From the NCBI GenBank assembly GCA_965247295.1, contig CBDFGQ010000008.1, positions 806,001 to 870,000 on the forward strand: DNA of 64,000 bases, written 5' to 3'. A program made the position numbers and the translations under genes. The notes under the pieces were generated by a model. The model searched no databases. It saw only the letters and a list, made by a program, of their open reading frames with translations, and was not told the origin of the DNA. Shown one piece after another: positions 51,076-60,587 of this stretch (positions within the stretch are counted from its first letter, which is position 1; each line of letters opens with the position of its first letter). The DNA comes from CBDFGQ01 sp965247295. GTDB lineage: Bacteria > Chloroflexota > Dehalococcoidia > Lucifugimonadales > JAGWBF01.

Positions 51076-53127
51076 CTATGCCCTGGCGGCCTCTTTGGCC
51101 CTCCTGGCCTCCTCCACGACCCTCTGGGCGTTTTGCGGGGGAGTCCCTTCGTAGTGGCTGAACTCCAGGATGTAGCTGCCCCGCCCCTGGGTCATCGAGC
51201 GTAGGTCGGTTGCGTACCGAAGGACCTCCGCCTGAGGCACCTCGGCCTCTATTACGGTGGTTCCGCCTTCGGGGGTCATGCCTATTATCCTTCCCCGTTT
51301 GCTGTTGAGGTCCCCTATCACGTCGCCGTTGAAGTTGTCGGGCACCCTCACCGTCACCTTCATGATGGGCTCCAGTAGCAGCGGGTCAGCCTCCGCCACC
51401 CCTTTTCGGACCGCGTAGGACCCGGCTATCTCGAAGCAGATGCCCGAAGAGTCCACGTCATGAAAACTACCGTCGTAGAGGACGGCCCTAAGGTCTACCA
51501 CCGGATAGCCCGCCAGCACGCCCTCCTGTAGGGTCTTAATTATTCCCTTCTCCACGGGAGGAATGTACTCCCTGGGCACGGAACCCCCGACTACCTCCTG
51601 CCCGAACTCGAAGCCCTGGCCCCGCTCCAGGGGCTCCAGGCGCAGCCGCACGTGCCCGTACTGGCCGTGGCCTCCCGTCTGCTTCTTATGCCTGTACTCT
51701 GCGCGGGTCACGGTGGTGATGGTCTCCTTGTAGGGCACCTTGGGTAGCTGTAACTCCAATTCGGTGCCGAACTTCCGCCGCACCCTCTCGGTGGTAACCT
51801 CTACATGGGTTTCCCCCAGTCCCGCGATCAGGGTCTCATTGGTATCGGACTCCCTGTAGAGCCGCAAGCTGGGGTCCTCCTCGACAATGCGCGCAAGGGA
51901 CATGGACATCTTGTCCACATCGGCCTTGGTCTTGGGGGAGACCGCCACGGTGTAATAACCCACGGGAAACTCAATGCGGTCAAAAGTCGTAGGGTGGTCT
52001 CGCTGCGACAGCGTGTCCCCGGTGACCGTGGCGCTAAGCTTTGACACCGCACCGATGTCCCCCGGGCCGACCTCCTGTACCTGCTCCTGGCTCTTTCCCA
52101 GAAGAACGTATACCTGGCCTACGCGCTCAGTCTGGTTCCTGGACGCGTTCCAGACCTCTAAGTTGCCGCGAACGGTGCCCCTGTAGACGCGGAAAAGGGA
52201 AAGCTTGCCCACAAACGGGTCCGCGGTGGTCTTGAAGACGAAGGCTGCCAGCGCGCCATTGGCCTCCGGCATGACTTCTTCCGTATCCCCGTTAGCTGAA
52301 TTAGATGCTCGAATCGGCTCCCCCTCCGTAGGAGAGGGCATGAAGGCCACAACCGCGTCTTGTAGATCCTTTACGCCGACGTTCATGGTGGCCGATCCGG
52401 CCAGCACGGGAACGATGGCCCCAGACAGGATGGCCTTCCTCATCCCCTGGACGATCTCATCCTGGGCCAGCTCCTCCCCCTCCAGGTACCTGTTGGCTAG
52501 CTCGTCGTCGGTCTCCGCTACCGCCTCAATGAGCCGCTCGCGGGCATCCTTTACCTCGTCGGCCACCTCATTGGGGACCTCATCGGGGAGCCGCAGCAGG
52601 TCCACGATACCCTTGAAGCTCTGCTCCGAACCTATGGGTATCTGCAAAGGGACACACCTCCTCCCAAAATTACTTTGGATACTCTCCAAGGACCTGTAGA
52701 AGTCCGCATTCTCCCTGTCCATCTTGTTGATAAGGAACATCCGCGGCTTACCCTCGCTCTCGCACCTGTCCCAGCTTCGCTCGGCCCCCAGCTCCACACC
52801 TGCGGAGGCCGGCACAACGATAATGGCGCCCTCACATACTCGCTGCGCCGATATGACCTCCCCGATAAAGTCATCGTAACCAGGAGTATCCACAAAGTTC
52901 ACCTTGTGGCCGTTCCACGTAAAGGGAACGAGGGCAATCTGGATACTGCCACCCCTTTTTACCTCCTCCGGCTCGAAGTCGGAGACCGTGTTGCCATCCA
53001 CCACCGTGCCCTGGCGCGTCGTCGCCTTGGCGTTATATAGTGCAGCTTCAGACAGGGATGTCTTTCCGGCACCAGCATGTCCCAATAGTGCTACGTTGCG
53101 TATTTGGCCAACATCGGTCACAGGCAT
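51076..53127 (-). CDS. EF-G-like translation GTPase, divergent paralogue
   Basis: 683 residues from ATG 53127, where GTPase homology begins; upstream residues to 53169 look spurious. G1 is GHAGAGKTS, G3 DTPGYDDF and G4 NKMD. The switch I segment reads RGGSIQIALVPF instead of the RGITI of canonical EF-G. All five domains are present (GQYGHVRLRLEPLERGQGFE). It belongs to the EF-G-like/FusA2 group, whose members may act in ribosome recycling or stress; the role here is unknown. Confidence 0.92.
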   Translation of the reverse strand: MPVTDVGQIRNVALLGHAGAGKTSLSEAALYNAKATTRQGTVVDGNTVSDFEPEEVKRGGSIQIALVPFTWNGHKVNFVDTPGYDDFIGEVISAQRVCEGAIIVVPASAGVELGAERSWDRCESEGKPRMFLINKMDRENADFYRSLESIQSNFGRRCVPLQIPIGSEQSFKGIVDLLRLPDEVPNEVADEVKDARERLIEAVAETDDELANRYLEGEELAQDEIVQGMRKAILSGAIVPVLAGSATMNVGVKDLQDAVVAFMPSPTEGEPIRASNSANGDTEEVMPEANGALAAFVFKTTADPFVGKLSLFRVYRGTVRGNLEVWNASRNQTERVGQVYVLLGKSQEQVQEVGPGDIGAVSKLSATVTGDTLSQRDHPTTFDRIEFPVGYYTVAVSPKTKADVDKMSMSLARIVEEDPSLRLYRESDTNETLIAGLGETHVEVTTERVRRKFGTELELQLPKVPYKETITTVTRAEYRHKKQTGGHGQYGHVRLRLEPLERGQGFEFGQEVVGGSVPREYIPPVEKGIIKTLQEGVLAGYPVVDLRAVLYDGSFHDVDSSGICFEIAGSYAVRKGVAEADPLLLEPIMKVTVRVPDNFNGDVIGDLNSKRGRIIGMTPEGGTTVIEAEVPQAEVLRYATDLRSMTQGRGSYILEFSHYEGTPPQNAQRVVEEARRAKEAARA

Positions 53128-53225
53128 GACTATCTCCCTCCAGCGATTGTCGCAATGGGAACCGGGCAACGGGACCCTACAGGTTTAGGTTTTCGCCGTC
53201 CCGCACCGGTCCCTTTCACTGCCCT

Positions 53226-53255
53226 ATTTTAGCCAAAACACCCTTTGTAACGCAA
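53226..53255 (-). promoter_or_regulatory. Candidate promoter of the EF-G paralogue
   Basis: Minus strand TTGCGT (53250-53255), 18-base spacer, TAAAAT (53226-53231); good -10, poor -35. Confidence 0.4.
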
Positions 53256-53338
53256 CGCCCATCATCGCCGAAAGCTCCCGCCATCGGAGTCAGGGCCTCT
53301 CAACTTGGCTGCATTATGTTATTCTGGTACTTGGGTAC

Positions 53339-54733
53339 ATGCGCCGCCTGAGGAAAGCAATACTCATAACCACGCTGTCGCTGCTCCTGCTGTCACTGGG
53401 CCGAGGGGTGCTACAGCTTTCGGCCATCGACATTGCGGCCGCTCCCCATAAGTACGACCTCATCTTATGGGAGGCCTCCCACCTCCCAGACAAGTGGTTC
53501 TACAAGCTGACCAGTCTCCTGCCGTGGAACTGGCGGAGCCGCGAGGAACGGATAGCGGAGTTGCAGGAGTTCTTCAGCCTGGGAGCAGAGATCCGTGACC
53601 TGGAGCAGGAGCTGACTGGCCTCAACGCGCGAACGTCCCGCGACGCAGCCTCCGGCCAGTCCACGGCGAAGGTAAATGAGACCGAAGAACAAGCAGACAG
53701 GCTATTGGAACGCATCCAGCGCATGAGGGGCAGGAGATCGAGGATGAAGGCCCAGGTCGAGGAGACCCTGGAATCCGAAGTCAGCTCGGTCGTGGCCGAG
53801 GAGGGGCTGTCGTCCCAACTTGGGCTTATCATACCCCCGGTGGACGTGGCCCTGTCGAGCCCTCCGAGGGTTCTCGTGGTCTCCCCCAGAGACAGGATCG
53901 CGCGGATGAAGACGGTGCTCCTGAAGCCGAATATGAAGGTAGAGGACATGGAGGCACTGGAGGAAAGGGTTTTCAGTGATATGGACCTGGCAGCCCTGGT
54001 GGTGGGCATCGGAGGGGTAGCTACCTATCCCAGCATAGTTAGAGGAAACTCCTCCCTGCTCGGAACTGCCGTTACGGCCTCCCATGAGTGGCTGCACCTG
54101 TACTGGTTCTTTCGGCCCCTGGGCTGGAAGTTCTGGGACTGGACTCCCGAGATGACCACCCTCAACGAGACGGCGGCGACCATAGCTGGGGAAGAGCTGG
54201 GAGAACGGGTGTACGAGGCCATCACCGGCAAGCCCAAAGAGGGGCCACCTCCCCCAGGTGACTATGGTCCGGGGTCACCAGGTATACTGGAGGGGCCGGA
54301 AGGGCAGGTAGAGGGCGACTTCGACTTTGCCGTGGAGATGCAGGAGACGCGCCTCAGAGTGGATGAGTTGCTGGAGGAGGGCAAGGTCGAAGAGGCGGAG
54401 AGGTACATGGAGGCGCGCCGTCTGATTTTTGTAGAGAACGGGTTCCACATTCGCAAATTGAACCAGGCATACTTTGCCTTCCACGGCACCTACGGCACAA
54501 GTCCGGCCTCGGTCAGTCCCATCGGCGGTCAGGTGAAGCGACTGCGCACCCTCTCCGGCCCGATAGGCGCCTTCATAAGGACAATGGCAGGATTCGACAG
54601 CTACGGAGAGTTCTTAGACCACCTTTCCGAGCAACCCGGTACCTTAAGCGGCGACCTCTCAGGAGACCAGACGCTCTCGCCTGTCAACCAGAGGCTGCGG
54701 GGCGCCGAGCCCGAGGCCTTGGTGGCACCCTGA
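53339..54733 (+). CDS. Membrane-anchored putative zinc metallopeptidase (HEWLH motif), unrecognised family
   Basis: 464 residues. One N-terminal hydrophobic segment (about 7-30) suggests a signal anchor with the rest outside the membrane. A charged helical region follows (about 66-150, coiled-coil-like). His249-Glu250-Trp-Leu-His253 fits the HExxH zinc motif, and a helix with NETAATIAGEEL (Glu277) about 24 residues later could supply the third ligand, as in gluzincins. The C-terminal third is Pro/Gly-rich and then helical. I do not recognise the family, and catalysis is inferred only from the motif. It is divergent from the EF-G paralogue gene and followed by the ybeY promoter. Confidence 0.75.
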   Translation: MRRLRKAILITTLSLLLLSLGRGVLQLSAIDIAAAPHKYDLILWEASHLPDKWFYKLTSLLPWNWRSREERIAELQEFFSLGAEIRDLEQELTGLNARTSRDAASGQSTAKVNETEEQADRLLERIQRMRGRRSRMKAQVEETLESEVSSVVAEEGLSSQLGLIIPPVDVALSSPPRVLVVSPRDRIARMKTVLLKPNMKVEDMEALEERVFSDMDLAALVVGIGGVATYPSIVRGNSSLLGTAVTASHEWLHLYWFFRPLGWKFWDWTPEMTTLNETAATIAGEELGERVYEAITGKPKEGPPPPGDYGPGSPGILEGPEGQVEGDFDFAVEMQETRLRVDELLEEGKVEEAERYMEARRLIFVENGFHIRKLNQAYFAFHGTYGTSPASVSPIGGQVKRLRTLSGPIGAFIRTMAGFDSYGEFLDHLSEQPGTLSGDLSGDQTLSPVNQRLRGAEPEALVAP

Positions 54734-54772
54734 AGGTGAGGGGCGGGTGATGTGACGCCAGGTCGGGATTTC

Positions 54773-54801
54773 TTGAAGGTGCCAGGGCCCTGTGCTATTA
54801 T
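54773..54801 (+). promoter_or_regulatory. Sigma-70 promoter of the ybeY-dnaX-recR-recO run
   Basis: TTGAAG (54773-54778), 17-base spacer, TATTAT (54796-54801), about 20 bases before the ybeY GTG. Confidence 0.72.
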
Positions 54802-54822
54802 TCCATACAGGAAGAGGAGAGC

Positions 54823-55338
54823 GTGCCTACACGAGTAAAGAGGCGAATAGACGTCAGCATCGTGGGGTCCTCTGGGGCTCGGCTCTCCAGGCCATGGCTT
54901 AGGGAAATAGCGACCCGTACCCTGGACCGGGCCCTCCCCGCCGAAGAGTGCCAGGTAGGCATCGTAATCGCCGACGACGACACCATCAGGCGCCTCAACA
55001 GAGACTACCGCGGCCTGGACGAGGTCACCGATGTGCTGGCCTTTTCCAGCGACCACCAGGGCCAATGGGAGGGCGAAGGGGACTCACCTGCCGCGGGCAA
55101 CGGCGATGTGCCCTTCATCCTACCGCAACGAGGGCCCCGAGACCTGGGCGAGGTTGTAATCTCCCACCCCCAGGCGGTACGCCAGGCGGGCGCCGGACCC
55201 ACGGATCTGGACAGGGAGCTTGCGCTGCTGGTCGTTCACGGGGTTCTGCACCTCCTGGGCTTCGACCATGTGGAGGCCCCGGAGGCCTCCAAGATGAAGG
55301 CGAAGGAACGGGAAGTCCTGTCTGCCATATTTTCTTGA
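54823..55338 (+). CDS. ybeY: Endoribonuclease YbeY (16S rRNA maturation)
   Basis: 171 residues from a GTG start behind AGGAAGAGGAG. The zinc motif H-x3-H-x5-H is seen in VVHGVLHLLGFDH, preceded by the usual LNRDYRGLDEVTDVLAFS. It processes 16S rRNA and helps ribosome quality control. Confidence 0.95.
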   Translation: MPTRVKRRIDVSIVGSSGARLSRPWLREIATRTLDRALPAEECQVGIVIADDDTIRRLNRDYRGLDEVTDVLAFSSDHQGQWEGEGDSPAAGNGDVPFILPQRGPRDLGEVVISHPQAVRQAGAGPTDLDRELALLVVHGVLHLLGFDHVEAPEASKMKAKEREVLSAIFS

Positions 55339-55350
55339 GGCGGGTGTTCG

Positions 55351-57102
55351 GTGGCCTTTGAGGTCTACTATCGTAAATGGCGTCCCCAGCGCTTCAGCGA
55401 GATTGTCGGGCAGGAACACGTGTCCACAACGTTACTGCACGCCGTGACACAGGGTCGGGTGGCCCACTCCTACCTCTTTTGCGGTCCCCGGGGCACCGGT
55501 AAGACCAGCACCGCCCGTGTCCTTTCCAAGGCCGTCAACTGCCTCGAAGCGGAGGAGGGCGACCCGTGCAACAGTTGCGGCCGGTGCCAGGCCGTTAACG
55601 AAGGCAGGTACATGGACCTCATCGAGCTGGATGCCGCCAGCAACAGGGGCATAGATGAGATCCGGAACATCAGGGAACGGGTAAATCTCGCGCCCATGGA
55701 GGGCGGTTACAAGGTCTACATCATCGATGAGGCCCACATGCTCACGGAGCATGCCTCCAACGCGTTTCTAAAGACCCTGGAGGAGCCTCCGCCCCATGCA
55801 ATATTTATCCTCTGCACCACGGAGCCGCACAAGATACTACCCACCATAGTCTCCCGCTGCCAGCGATTTGATTTTCGCCGCCTTACATCGGAAGCTATCG
55901 TTGCGCGCCTGAGAAGCATCGCCGTGGAGGAGGGAGTAAGCGTGGAGGCAGAGGCCCTCACGGCCGTGGCCCATTCCACGGGTGGCAGCCTCAGAGACGC
56001 GGAAAACCTGCTTGAGCAGCTCGTGGTGTCCTACGACGGCCAGATCGGCGGCGAGCAAGTCTACGAGCTGCTGGGGCTTGGCCACGGGGAAAGGTCACTG
56101 GAGCTGACACGGTACCTCCTGCTGGGCAACACCCCCTCTGCATTGGGCACCATCAACCAGGCGGCATGGGATGGCGTGGACCTGCGACAGCTACACAGGC
56201 AAACGCTGGAACTGCTGCGGGGCGTGCTCATGCTACAGTGCGGCTCACGAGATTCCCTGAACCTGCCCCAGGAAACGGTGAGTCAACTGGCGGACCTGGC
56301 TCCCAAGGCATCCACCTCCAGGGTAATGAGGTCCCTCAAGCACCTCGCGGAGATAAACACAAGGTTCGATGCCGCCTCGTCCCTACCTCTGGAGCTGGCC
56401 GTGGTGGAGGTGTGCCTGGAAGACGTTCCAGAAGACGCGGAGCCAGCGGCATCGTCCCGCCGTCAGGCCAGACCCCAACCAGTACCAGAAAGGGCCTCAA
56501 CGTGGACGCCTCCCATCCTCCAGAACCAGGAGGCCCCCACCCCCGCCAATCCACCACTCACTCCGAGAAAGGCACCTGGGGACACCAGCAGGGTTCCCGC
56601 CACCCAACCACCCACTTCCTCACCCACCCATCAGGAAGTGAGTGAGTCGGCGGGGCCGATCGTCCCTGCCGAGCGAGGGCCCTTCACGGAGGAGACAGCT
56701 GACCCGGTTGGCGCCTCGCAGGGTGGAGATAGGGGGTCGGAGGGCGATATACAGGACCAATGGATGGCGGTTGTCAAGGCCCTGAGCCGAATCAAGGGCA
56801 AAAGGTTCAACATAGGAGCCTTATTACGTGACTGTAAGAGCCAGCACCTGGAGGGCGAGACACTGATCCTAACGTTTGCCCATCGCTCTCACTTGGAGAG
56901 GATGCAGGAGGAGCTTGATGACCCCCAAGCCATGAAATCAGTGTCGGAAGCTCTCCAAAAGTCCCTTGGGACCTCTTACCAGTTGAGACTGACCCTGGCG
57001 GACGACGGTGCAGGAAACGGCGTCCCGTCGGCCACTCAGAGTCCGCTGGTAAGGGCGGCTATGAGCATGGGCGCAAGAATCGCGGAGGAACGGGAACAAT
57101 GA
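55351..57102 (+). CDS. dnaX: DNA polymerase III subunit gamma/tau
   Basis: 583 residues from a GTG start. The AAA+ clamp-loader core has Walker A GPRGTGKTS, a zinc site with CNSCGRC, DEAHML (Walker B) and the SRC sensor. A long Pro/Ser/Thr-rich linker (about 350-460) leads to a C-terminal tau-like domain (about 470-583). It loads the beta clamp at the replication fork. The stop overlaps the ybaB start by 4 bases. Confidence 0.96.
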   Translation: MAFEVYYRKWRPQRFSEIVGQEHVSTTLLHAVTQGRVAHSYLFCGPRGTGKTSTARVLSKAVNCLEAEEGDPCNSCGRCQAVNEGRYMDLIELDAASNRGIDEIRNIRERVNLAPMEGGYKVYIIDEAHMLTEHASNAFLKTLEEPPPHAIFILCTTEPHKILPTIVSRCQRFDFRRLTSEAIVARLRSIAVEEGVSVEAEALTAVAHSTGGSLRDAENLLEQLVVSYDGQIGGEQVYELLGLGHGERSLELTRYLLLGNTPSALGTINQAAWDGVDLRQLHRQTLELLRGVLMLQCGSRDSLNLPQETVSQLADLAPKASTSRVMRSLKHLAEINTRFDAASSLPLELAVVEVCLEDVPEDAEPAASSRRQARPQPVPERASTWTPPILQNQEAPTPANPPLTPRKAPGDTSRVPATQPPTSSPTHQEVSESAGPIVPAERGPFTEETADPVGASQGGDRGSEGDIQDQWMAVVKALSRIKGKRFNIGALLRDCKSQHLEGETLILTFAHRSHLERMQEELDDPQAMKSVSEALQKSLGTSYQLRLTLADDGAGNGVPSATQSPLVRAAMSMGARIAEEREQ

Positions 57103-57434
57103 TGAACAGGCAGATGAGGCGGCAGGCCCAACGCCAGCAAGGACGGGTCCAGACGGGGGCCCAGGAGCCCCTGGCCATGCTTCAGAAGGTCCAGGAGGAG
57201 CTGGAAACCCTGACCGTCGAGGGAAGCGCGGGCGGCGGGGTGGTGAAGGTGCTGATGACCGGCAAGCAGACTGTAGAATCGGTACAGATAGCGCCCGAGG
57301 CGGCGGAGGACGTGGAGATGCTTCAGGACCTGGTGACGGCGGCGGTCAACGACGCCTTGGGTAAGTCTCAGGAGATGGCCTCTCAAAAGTTGAGCGCCAT
57401 CACCGGCGGCATGAATATTCCCGGTCTGACCTAG
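57099..57434 (+). CDS. ybaB: YbaB/EbfC family nucleoid-associated protein
   Basis: 111 residues; ATGA overlap with dnaX. The family core is present (MLQKVQEELETLTVEGSAGG, then VVKVLMTGKQTVESVQI and the C-terminal GGMNIPGL). The first 20 residues are unusually rich in Gln and Arg. It is a DNA-binding dimer usually found between dnaX and recR. Confidence 0.94.
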   Translation: MMNRQMRRQAQRQQGRVQTGAQEPLAMLQKVQEELETLTVEGSAGGGVVKVLMTGKQTVESVQIAPEAAEDVEMLQDLVTAAVNDALGKSQEMASQKLSAITGGMNIPGLT

Positions 57435-57587
57435 GTACCCTGTATCCCCAAACTCACCAACGGCCGATTCGTCGGCAGCCAGCATACTACAGCCCCGACC
57501 CGCGCTAATACTGCCCCTGGAATCGCTAGTAAGTGGGAGAAAGATGGCAAGACATCCAGGTCACAGCGCGCCCTCGAGGGCATCAGC

Positions 57588-58202
57588 ATGAGCACGGAAT
57601 ACACCCCCTCCGCCGCGCCACCGGTGGCGCGGCTGATACAAGAGCTGAACAAGCTCCCGGGGATCGGGCCCAAGAGCGCTCAGCGCCTCGCCTACTACCT
57701 CATCAGGCTACCATCCGAGGAAGCCGGCTCCCTGGCCCAGGCTATCCTGGCGGTCAAGGAGAGGATCATCTTTTGCTCCCTTTGCCAAAACATGACCGAC
57801 GTCGATCCCTGTGCCATTTGCTCGGACCTGCGGCGGGATAGGGGCCAGATTTGTGTCCTAGAAGAGCCATTGGATGTGCTGGCCCTGGAACGGACGCACT
57901 GTTACAGGGGACTCTACCACGTCCTTCACGGCGTCATATCGCCTATGGACGGCGTCGGGCCAGAAGACCTGAAGCTGAATGAGTTGCTTCCTCGTCTGGA
58001 GGACGGCACAGTCAAGGAGGTCATCATCGCCACCAATCCCACCCTGGAGGGGGAGGCCACGGCAATGTACATTCGGCGTCACGTCGCGCCCCTCGGACTC
58101 AAGGTAACCCACCTCGCCCGGGGCCTGCCCATGGGCGGCGACCTGCAGTATGCCGACGAGATGACCCTGAGTCGCGCGTTTCAGGGTAGGCAGGAGCTAT
58201 AA
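57588..58202 (+). CDS. recR: Recombination mediator RecR
   Basis: 204 residues. Helix-hairpin-helix (KLPGIGPKSAQRLAYYL), a four-Cys zinc finger (CSLC...CAIC), and a Toprim domain with NPTLEGEATAMYI. It acts with RecO in loading RecA at gaps. About 150 noncoding bases separate it from ybaB. Confidence 0.97.
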   Translation: MSTEYTPSAAPPVARLIQELNKLPGIGPKSAQRLAYYLIRLPSEEAGSLAQAILAVKERIIFCSLCQNMTDVDPCAICSDLRRDRGQICVLEEPLDVLALERTHCYRGLYHVLHGVISPMDGVGPEDLKLNELLPRLEDGTVKEVIIATNPTLEGEATAMYIRRHVAPLGLKVTHLARGLPMGGDLQYADEMTLSRAFQGRQEL

Positions 58203-58204
58203 CA

Positions 58205-59041
58205 ATGGCCCGGCCCAGGGCGTACCAGACCGAGGCCGTGGTGCTCAAGTCTACGCCCGTGGGCGAAGGGGGCCTGATCGTCACCCTCTATTCAAAGGAC
58301 ACGGGAAAGCTCAGGGCCGTGGTAAGGGGTGCCCGGAAGCCCACCAGCAAGATGGTGGGGCATCTTGAGCCCCTCAACAGGGTACAGCTAGCCTTGGCCC
58401 GAGCCGGTCACGGGGGCCTGGACACCGTTACCCAGGGCCAGGTGTTGGAGAGCTTCGCCACCCTCAAAGCCAGCCTGGAGCCACTCTCCAGAGCGATCTA
58501 CCTGGCGGAGCTTATAGACGGCTTCGGAACGGAGGGCAGCCCCAGTCCGGAGCTGTACGCGCTCCTGGTCGATACGCTGCGTGTGCTCGACGGTTCACAC
58601 CGTGACGAGCTTACTCTGCGCTACTTTGAGCTCCATCTTCTCAACCTGTCGGGATTCATGCCCGAGCTCTACCGGTGTGTGGAATGTCGGGAGGAGCTTT
58701 CCCCAGGCCTGCACCGTTTCACTCCCGAGGCGGGAGGAGCGCTATGCCTCCGCTGCACTCCTCCCCGGGCGCGCATCATGTCGCTATCGCTTCAGGCCAT
58801 CAAGGTCATGCGCTTCCTCGACAGGTCCGACCTGCCAGACATAGCCAGATTCCAGGTCCACGGCGAACTGGAGGAGGAGCTGAAAAGCCTCTTAGGCGCA
58901 ACGCTGAAGTATTGGCTGGATAAAGAAATCCAGTCCAAGAGGTTCATGGAGCACCTAGAACATTCCCACAAGAGTGGAGTATATAAGGGTAGTTCGAGGT
59001 CTCCCTCAATTTTGGAACCAGATGGGGTCCACAATGTTTAG
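58205..59041 (+). CDS. recO: DNA repair protein RecO
   Basis: 278 residues. The N-terminal OB fold begins YQTEAVVLKSTPVGEGGLIV; a zinc-finger-like CVEC and CLRC pair lies in the C-terminal half. It partners RecR, whose gene ends 2 bases upstream. The last ~20 residues are low-complexity and run 8 bases into the next gene. Confidence 0.95.
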   Translation: MARPRAYQTEAVVLKSTPVGEGGLIVTLYSKDTGKLRAVVRGARKPTSKMVGHLEPLNRVQLALARAGHGGLDTVTQGQVLESFATLKASLEPLSRAIYLAELIDGFGTEGSPSPELYALLVDTLRVLDGSHRDELTLRYFELHLLNLSGFMPELYRCVECREELSPGLHRFTPEAGGALCLRCTPPRARIMSLSLQAIKVMRFLDRSDLPDIARFQVHGELEEELKSLLGATLKYWLDKEIQSKRFMEHLEHSHKSGVYKGSSRSPSILEPDGVHNV

Positions 59042-60587
59042 CAAGGTTTTGATAGCCAACCGGGGCGAAATAGCCTGCCGGGTCATACGCACCTGTAAGA
59101 ACATGGGAATCAAGACGGTGGCAGTCTATTCAGAGGCGGACCGGGACACGCTCCACGTACAGATGGCCGACGAGGCACACCTTCTTGGAGAATCCCCTCC
59201 CCGACACAGCTACCTCAACATATCTCGGATCATTGACATAGCCAGAGTTTCGGGAGCCCAGGCAATCCACCCGGGGTACGGCTTCCTTTCTCAAAACCCC
59301 GCTTTTGCCAGGGCCTGCCAAGAGGCTAGTATCGCCTTTATTGGCCCTTCCCCGCAAGTCATGGAGCAGATGGGGGACAAGGTCAAGGCAAGAAAGCTGG
59401 CCAAGAAGGCATCCCTTCCCGTACTGCCTGGGACGGCAACCGTGGTGAACGAATCCCGGGCCGCGGCCGCCGCCTGGAAGCTAGGATTTCCCCTGATGGT
59501 GAAGGCCAGCCAGGGCGGCGGCGGGATAGGGATACGCATCATACCGTCTCTGGAGGAGCTCAAGAGTGTAGTCCAGCAGGAGCGGACCCTGGCAACCAAC
59601 GCCTTTGGCAGCTCACGCCTGTACTTTGAACGATATATGCAGGGGGCTTCCCATATAGAGGTGCAGATCCTTGGCGACCAATACGGCAACTTGGTCCACC
59701 TGTTCGAAAGGGACTGCTCTATCCAGCGGAGGAATCAGAAGATAGTGGAGGAGACCCAGGCGCTAAAGCTGTCGGAGGAGTGTCGCTCCCGCCTGTGGGA
59801 ATATGCCCTGAGGCTGACGCGGCATATAGGATATAGCAATGCAGGGACTGTGGAGTTCCTGGTGTCGCCAGAGGATCAAATATATTTTCTCGAGATGAAC
59901 ACCCGCCTCCAGGTGGAGCACGGCATCACGGAAATGGTCACCGGGCTGGACATGGTGGAGCTTCAGCTTCGCGTGGCCTCGGGGGAACCCCTGCCGGTGA
60001 CGCAGGAAGATATTCGTGCCGATGGACACGCCATCGAAGCTCGCATCTACCCGGAAGACCCAGAGACCTTCGTGCCCTCACCTGGCATTATTCACAGCTT
60101 CCACCAGCCGTCCGGAAAACACATACGGGTGGACAGCGCTCTGTGCCCCGATTATGAGGTCACTACCCACTATGAGTCCTTGATTGCCAAGCTGATGTGT
60201 TGGGGCGAGACGCGGGAAGCGGCCAGAACCCGCCTTGCTGGGGCGCTGGAGATGTTCCGAATTGAGGGGGTTACCAATAACATCCCTACCCTAAAGGCCG
60301 TGGTCCATCACCCCAGCTTTGTAGACAGCACCTATCACACTGGCTCCCTGTCCACGATAGCCAGGAGTATCAAACACGGACCTGGATCCGAGGCGTTATC
60401 AGTCAACGGGAACGGAAGACATGACAGAGAGCTGGCGGCAGCCATAGGTGTGACCTTGATGTTGTCTGCCAACGGGCGCTCAGGGTTGACTGGCACCAAC
60501 GGACGAAAGACGGCCAGTCCCTGGAAGCTATACGGCCGAAGGGAGCAGATGCTGTCCCGCACGCTGGAGAGTAGGGGTTGGCGGTAA
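59034..60587 (+). CDS. accC: Biotin carboxylase subunit of an acyl-CoA carboxylase
   Basis: 517 residues from ATG 59034, the usual MFSKVLIANRGEIACRVIR start; the longer reading upstream lies inside recO. The ATP-grasp region has GGGGIGIR, and EMNTRLQVEHGITEMVTG carries the catalytic residues. It carboxylates biotin with bicarbonate and ATP. About 65 residues extend beyond the usual ~450 and end SPWKLYGRREQMLSRTLE. The carboxyltransferase subunit is not in the window, so acetyl- and propionyl-CoA carboxylase cannot be told apart. Confidence 0.92.
   Translation: MFSKVLIANRGEIACRVIRTCKNMGIKTVAVYSEADRDTLHVQMADEAHLLGESPPRHSYLNISRIIDIARVSGAQAIHPGYGFLSQNPAFARACQEASIAFIGPSPQVMEQMGDKVKARKLAKKASLPVLPGTATVVNESRAAAAAWKLGFPLMVKASQGGGGIGIRIIPSLEELKSVVQQERTLATNAFGSSRLYFERYMQGASHIEVQILGDQYGNLVHLFERDCSIQRRNQKIVEETQALKLSEECRSRLWEYALRLTRHIGYSNAGTVEFLVSPEDQIYFLEMNTRLQVEHGITEMVTGLDMVELQLRVASGEPLPVTQEDIRADGHAIEARIYPEDPETFVPSPGIIHSFHQPSGKHIRVDSALCPDYEVTTHYESLIAKLMCWGETREAARTRLAGALEMFRIEGVTNNIPTLKAVVHHPSFVDSTYHTGSLSTIARSIKHGPGSEALSVNGNGRHDRELAAAIGVTLMLSANGRSGLTGTNGRKTASPWKLYGRREQMLSRTLESRGWR

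Noticed and set aside
57533..57841. 102-codon frame overlapping recR
   Set aside because: Shadow of recR in another frame.
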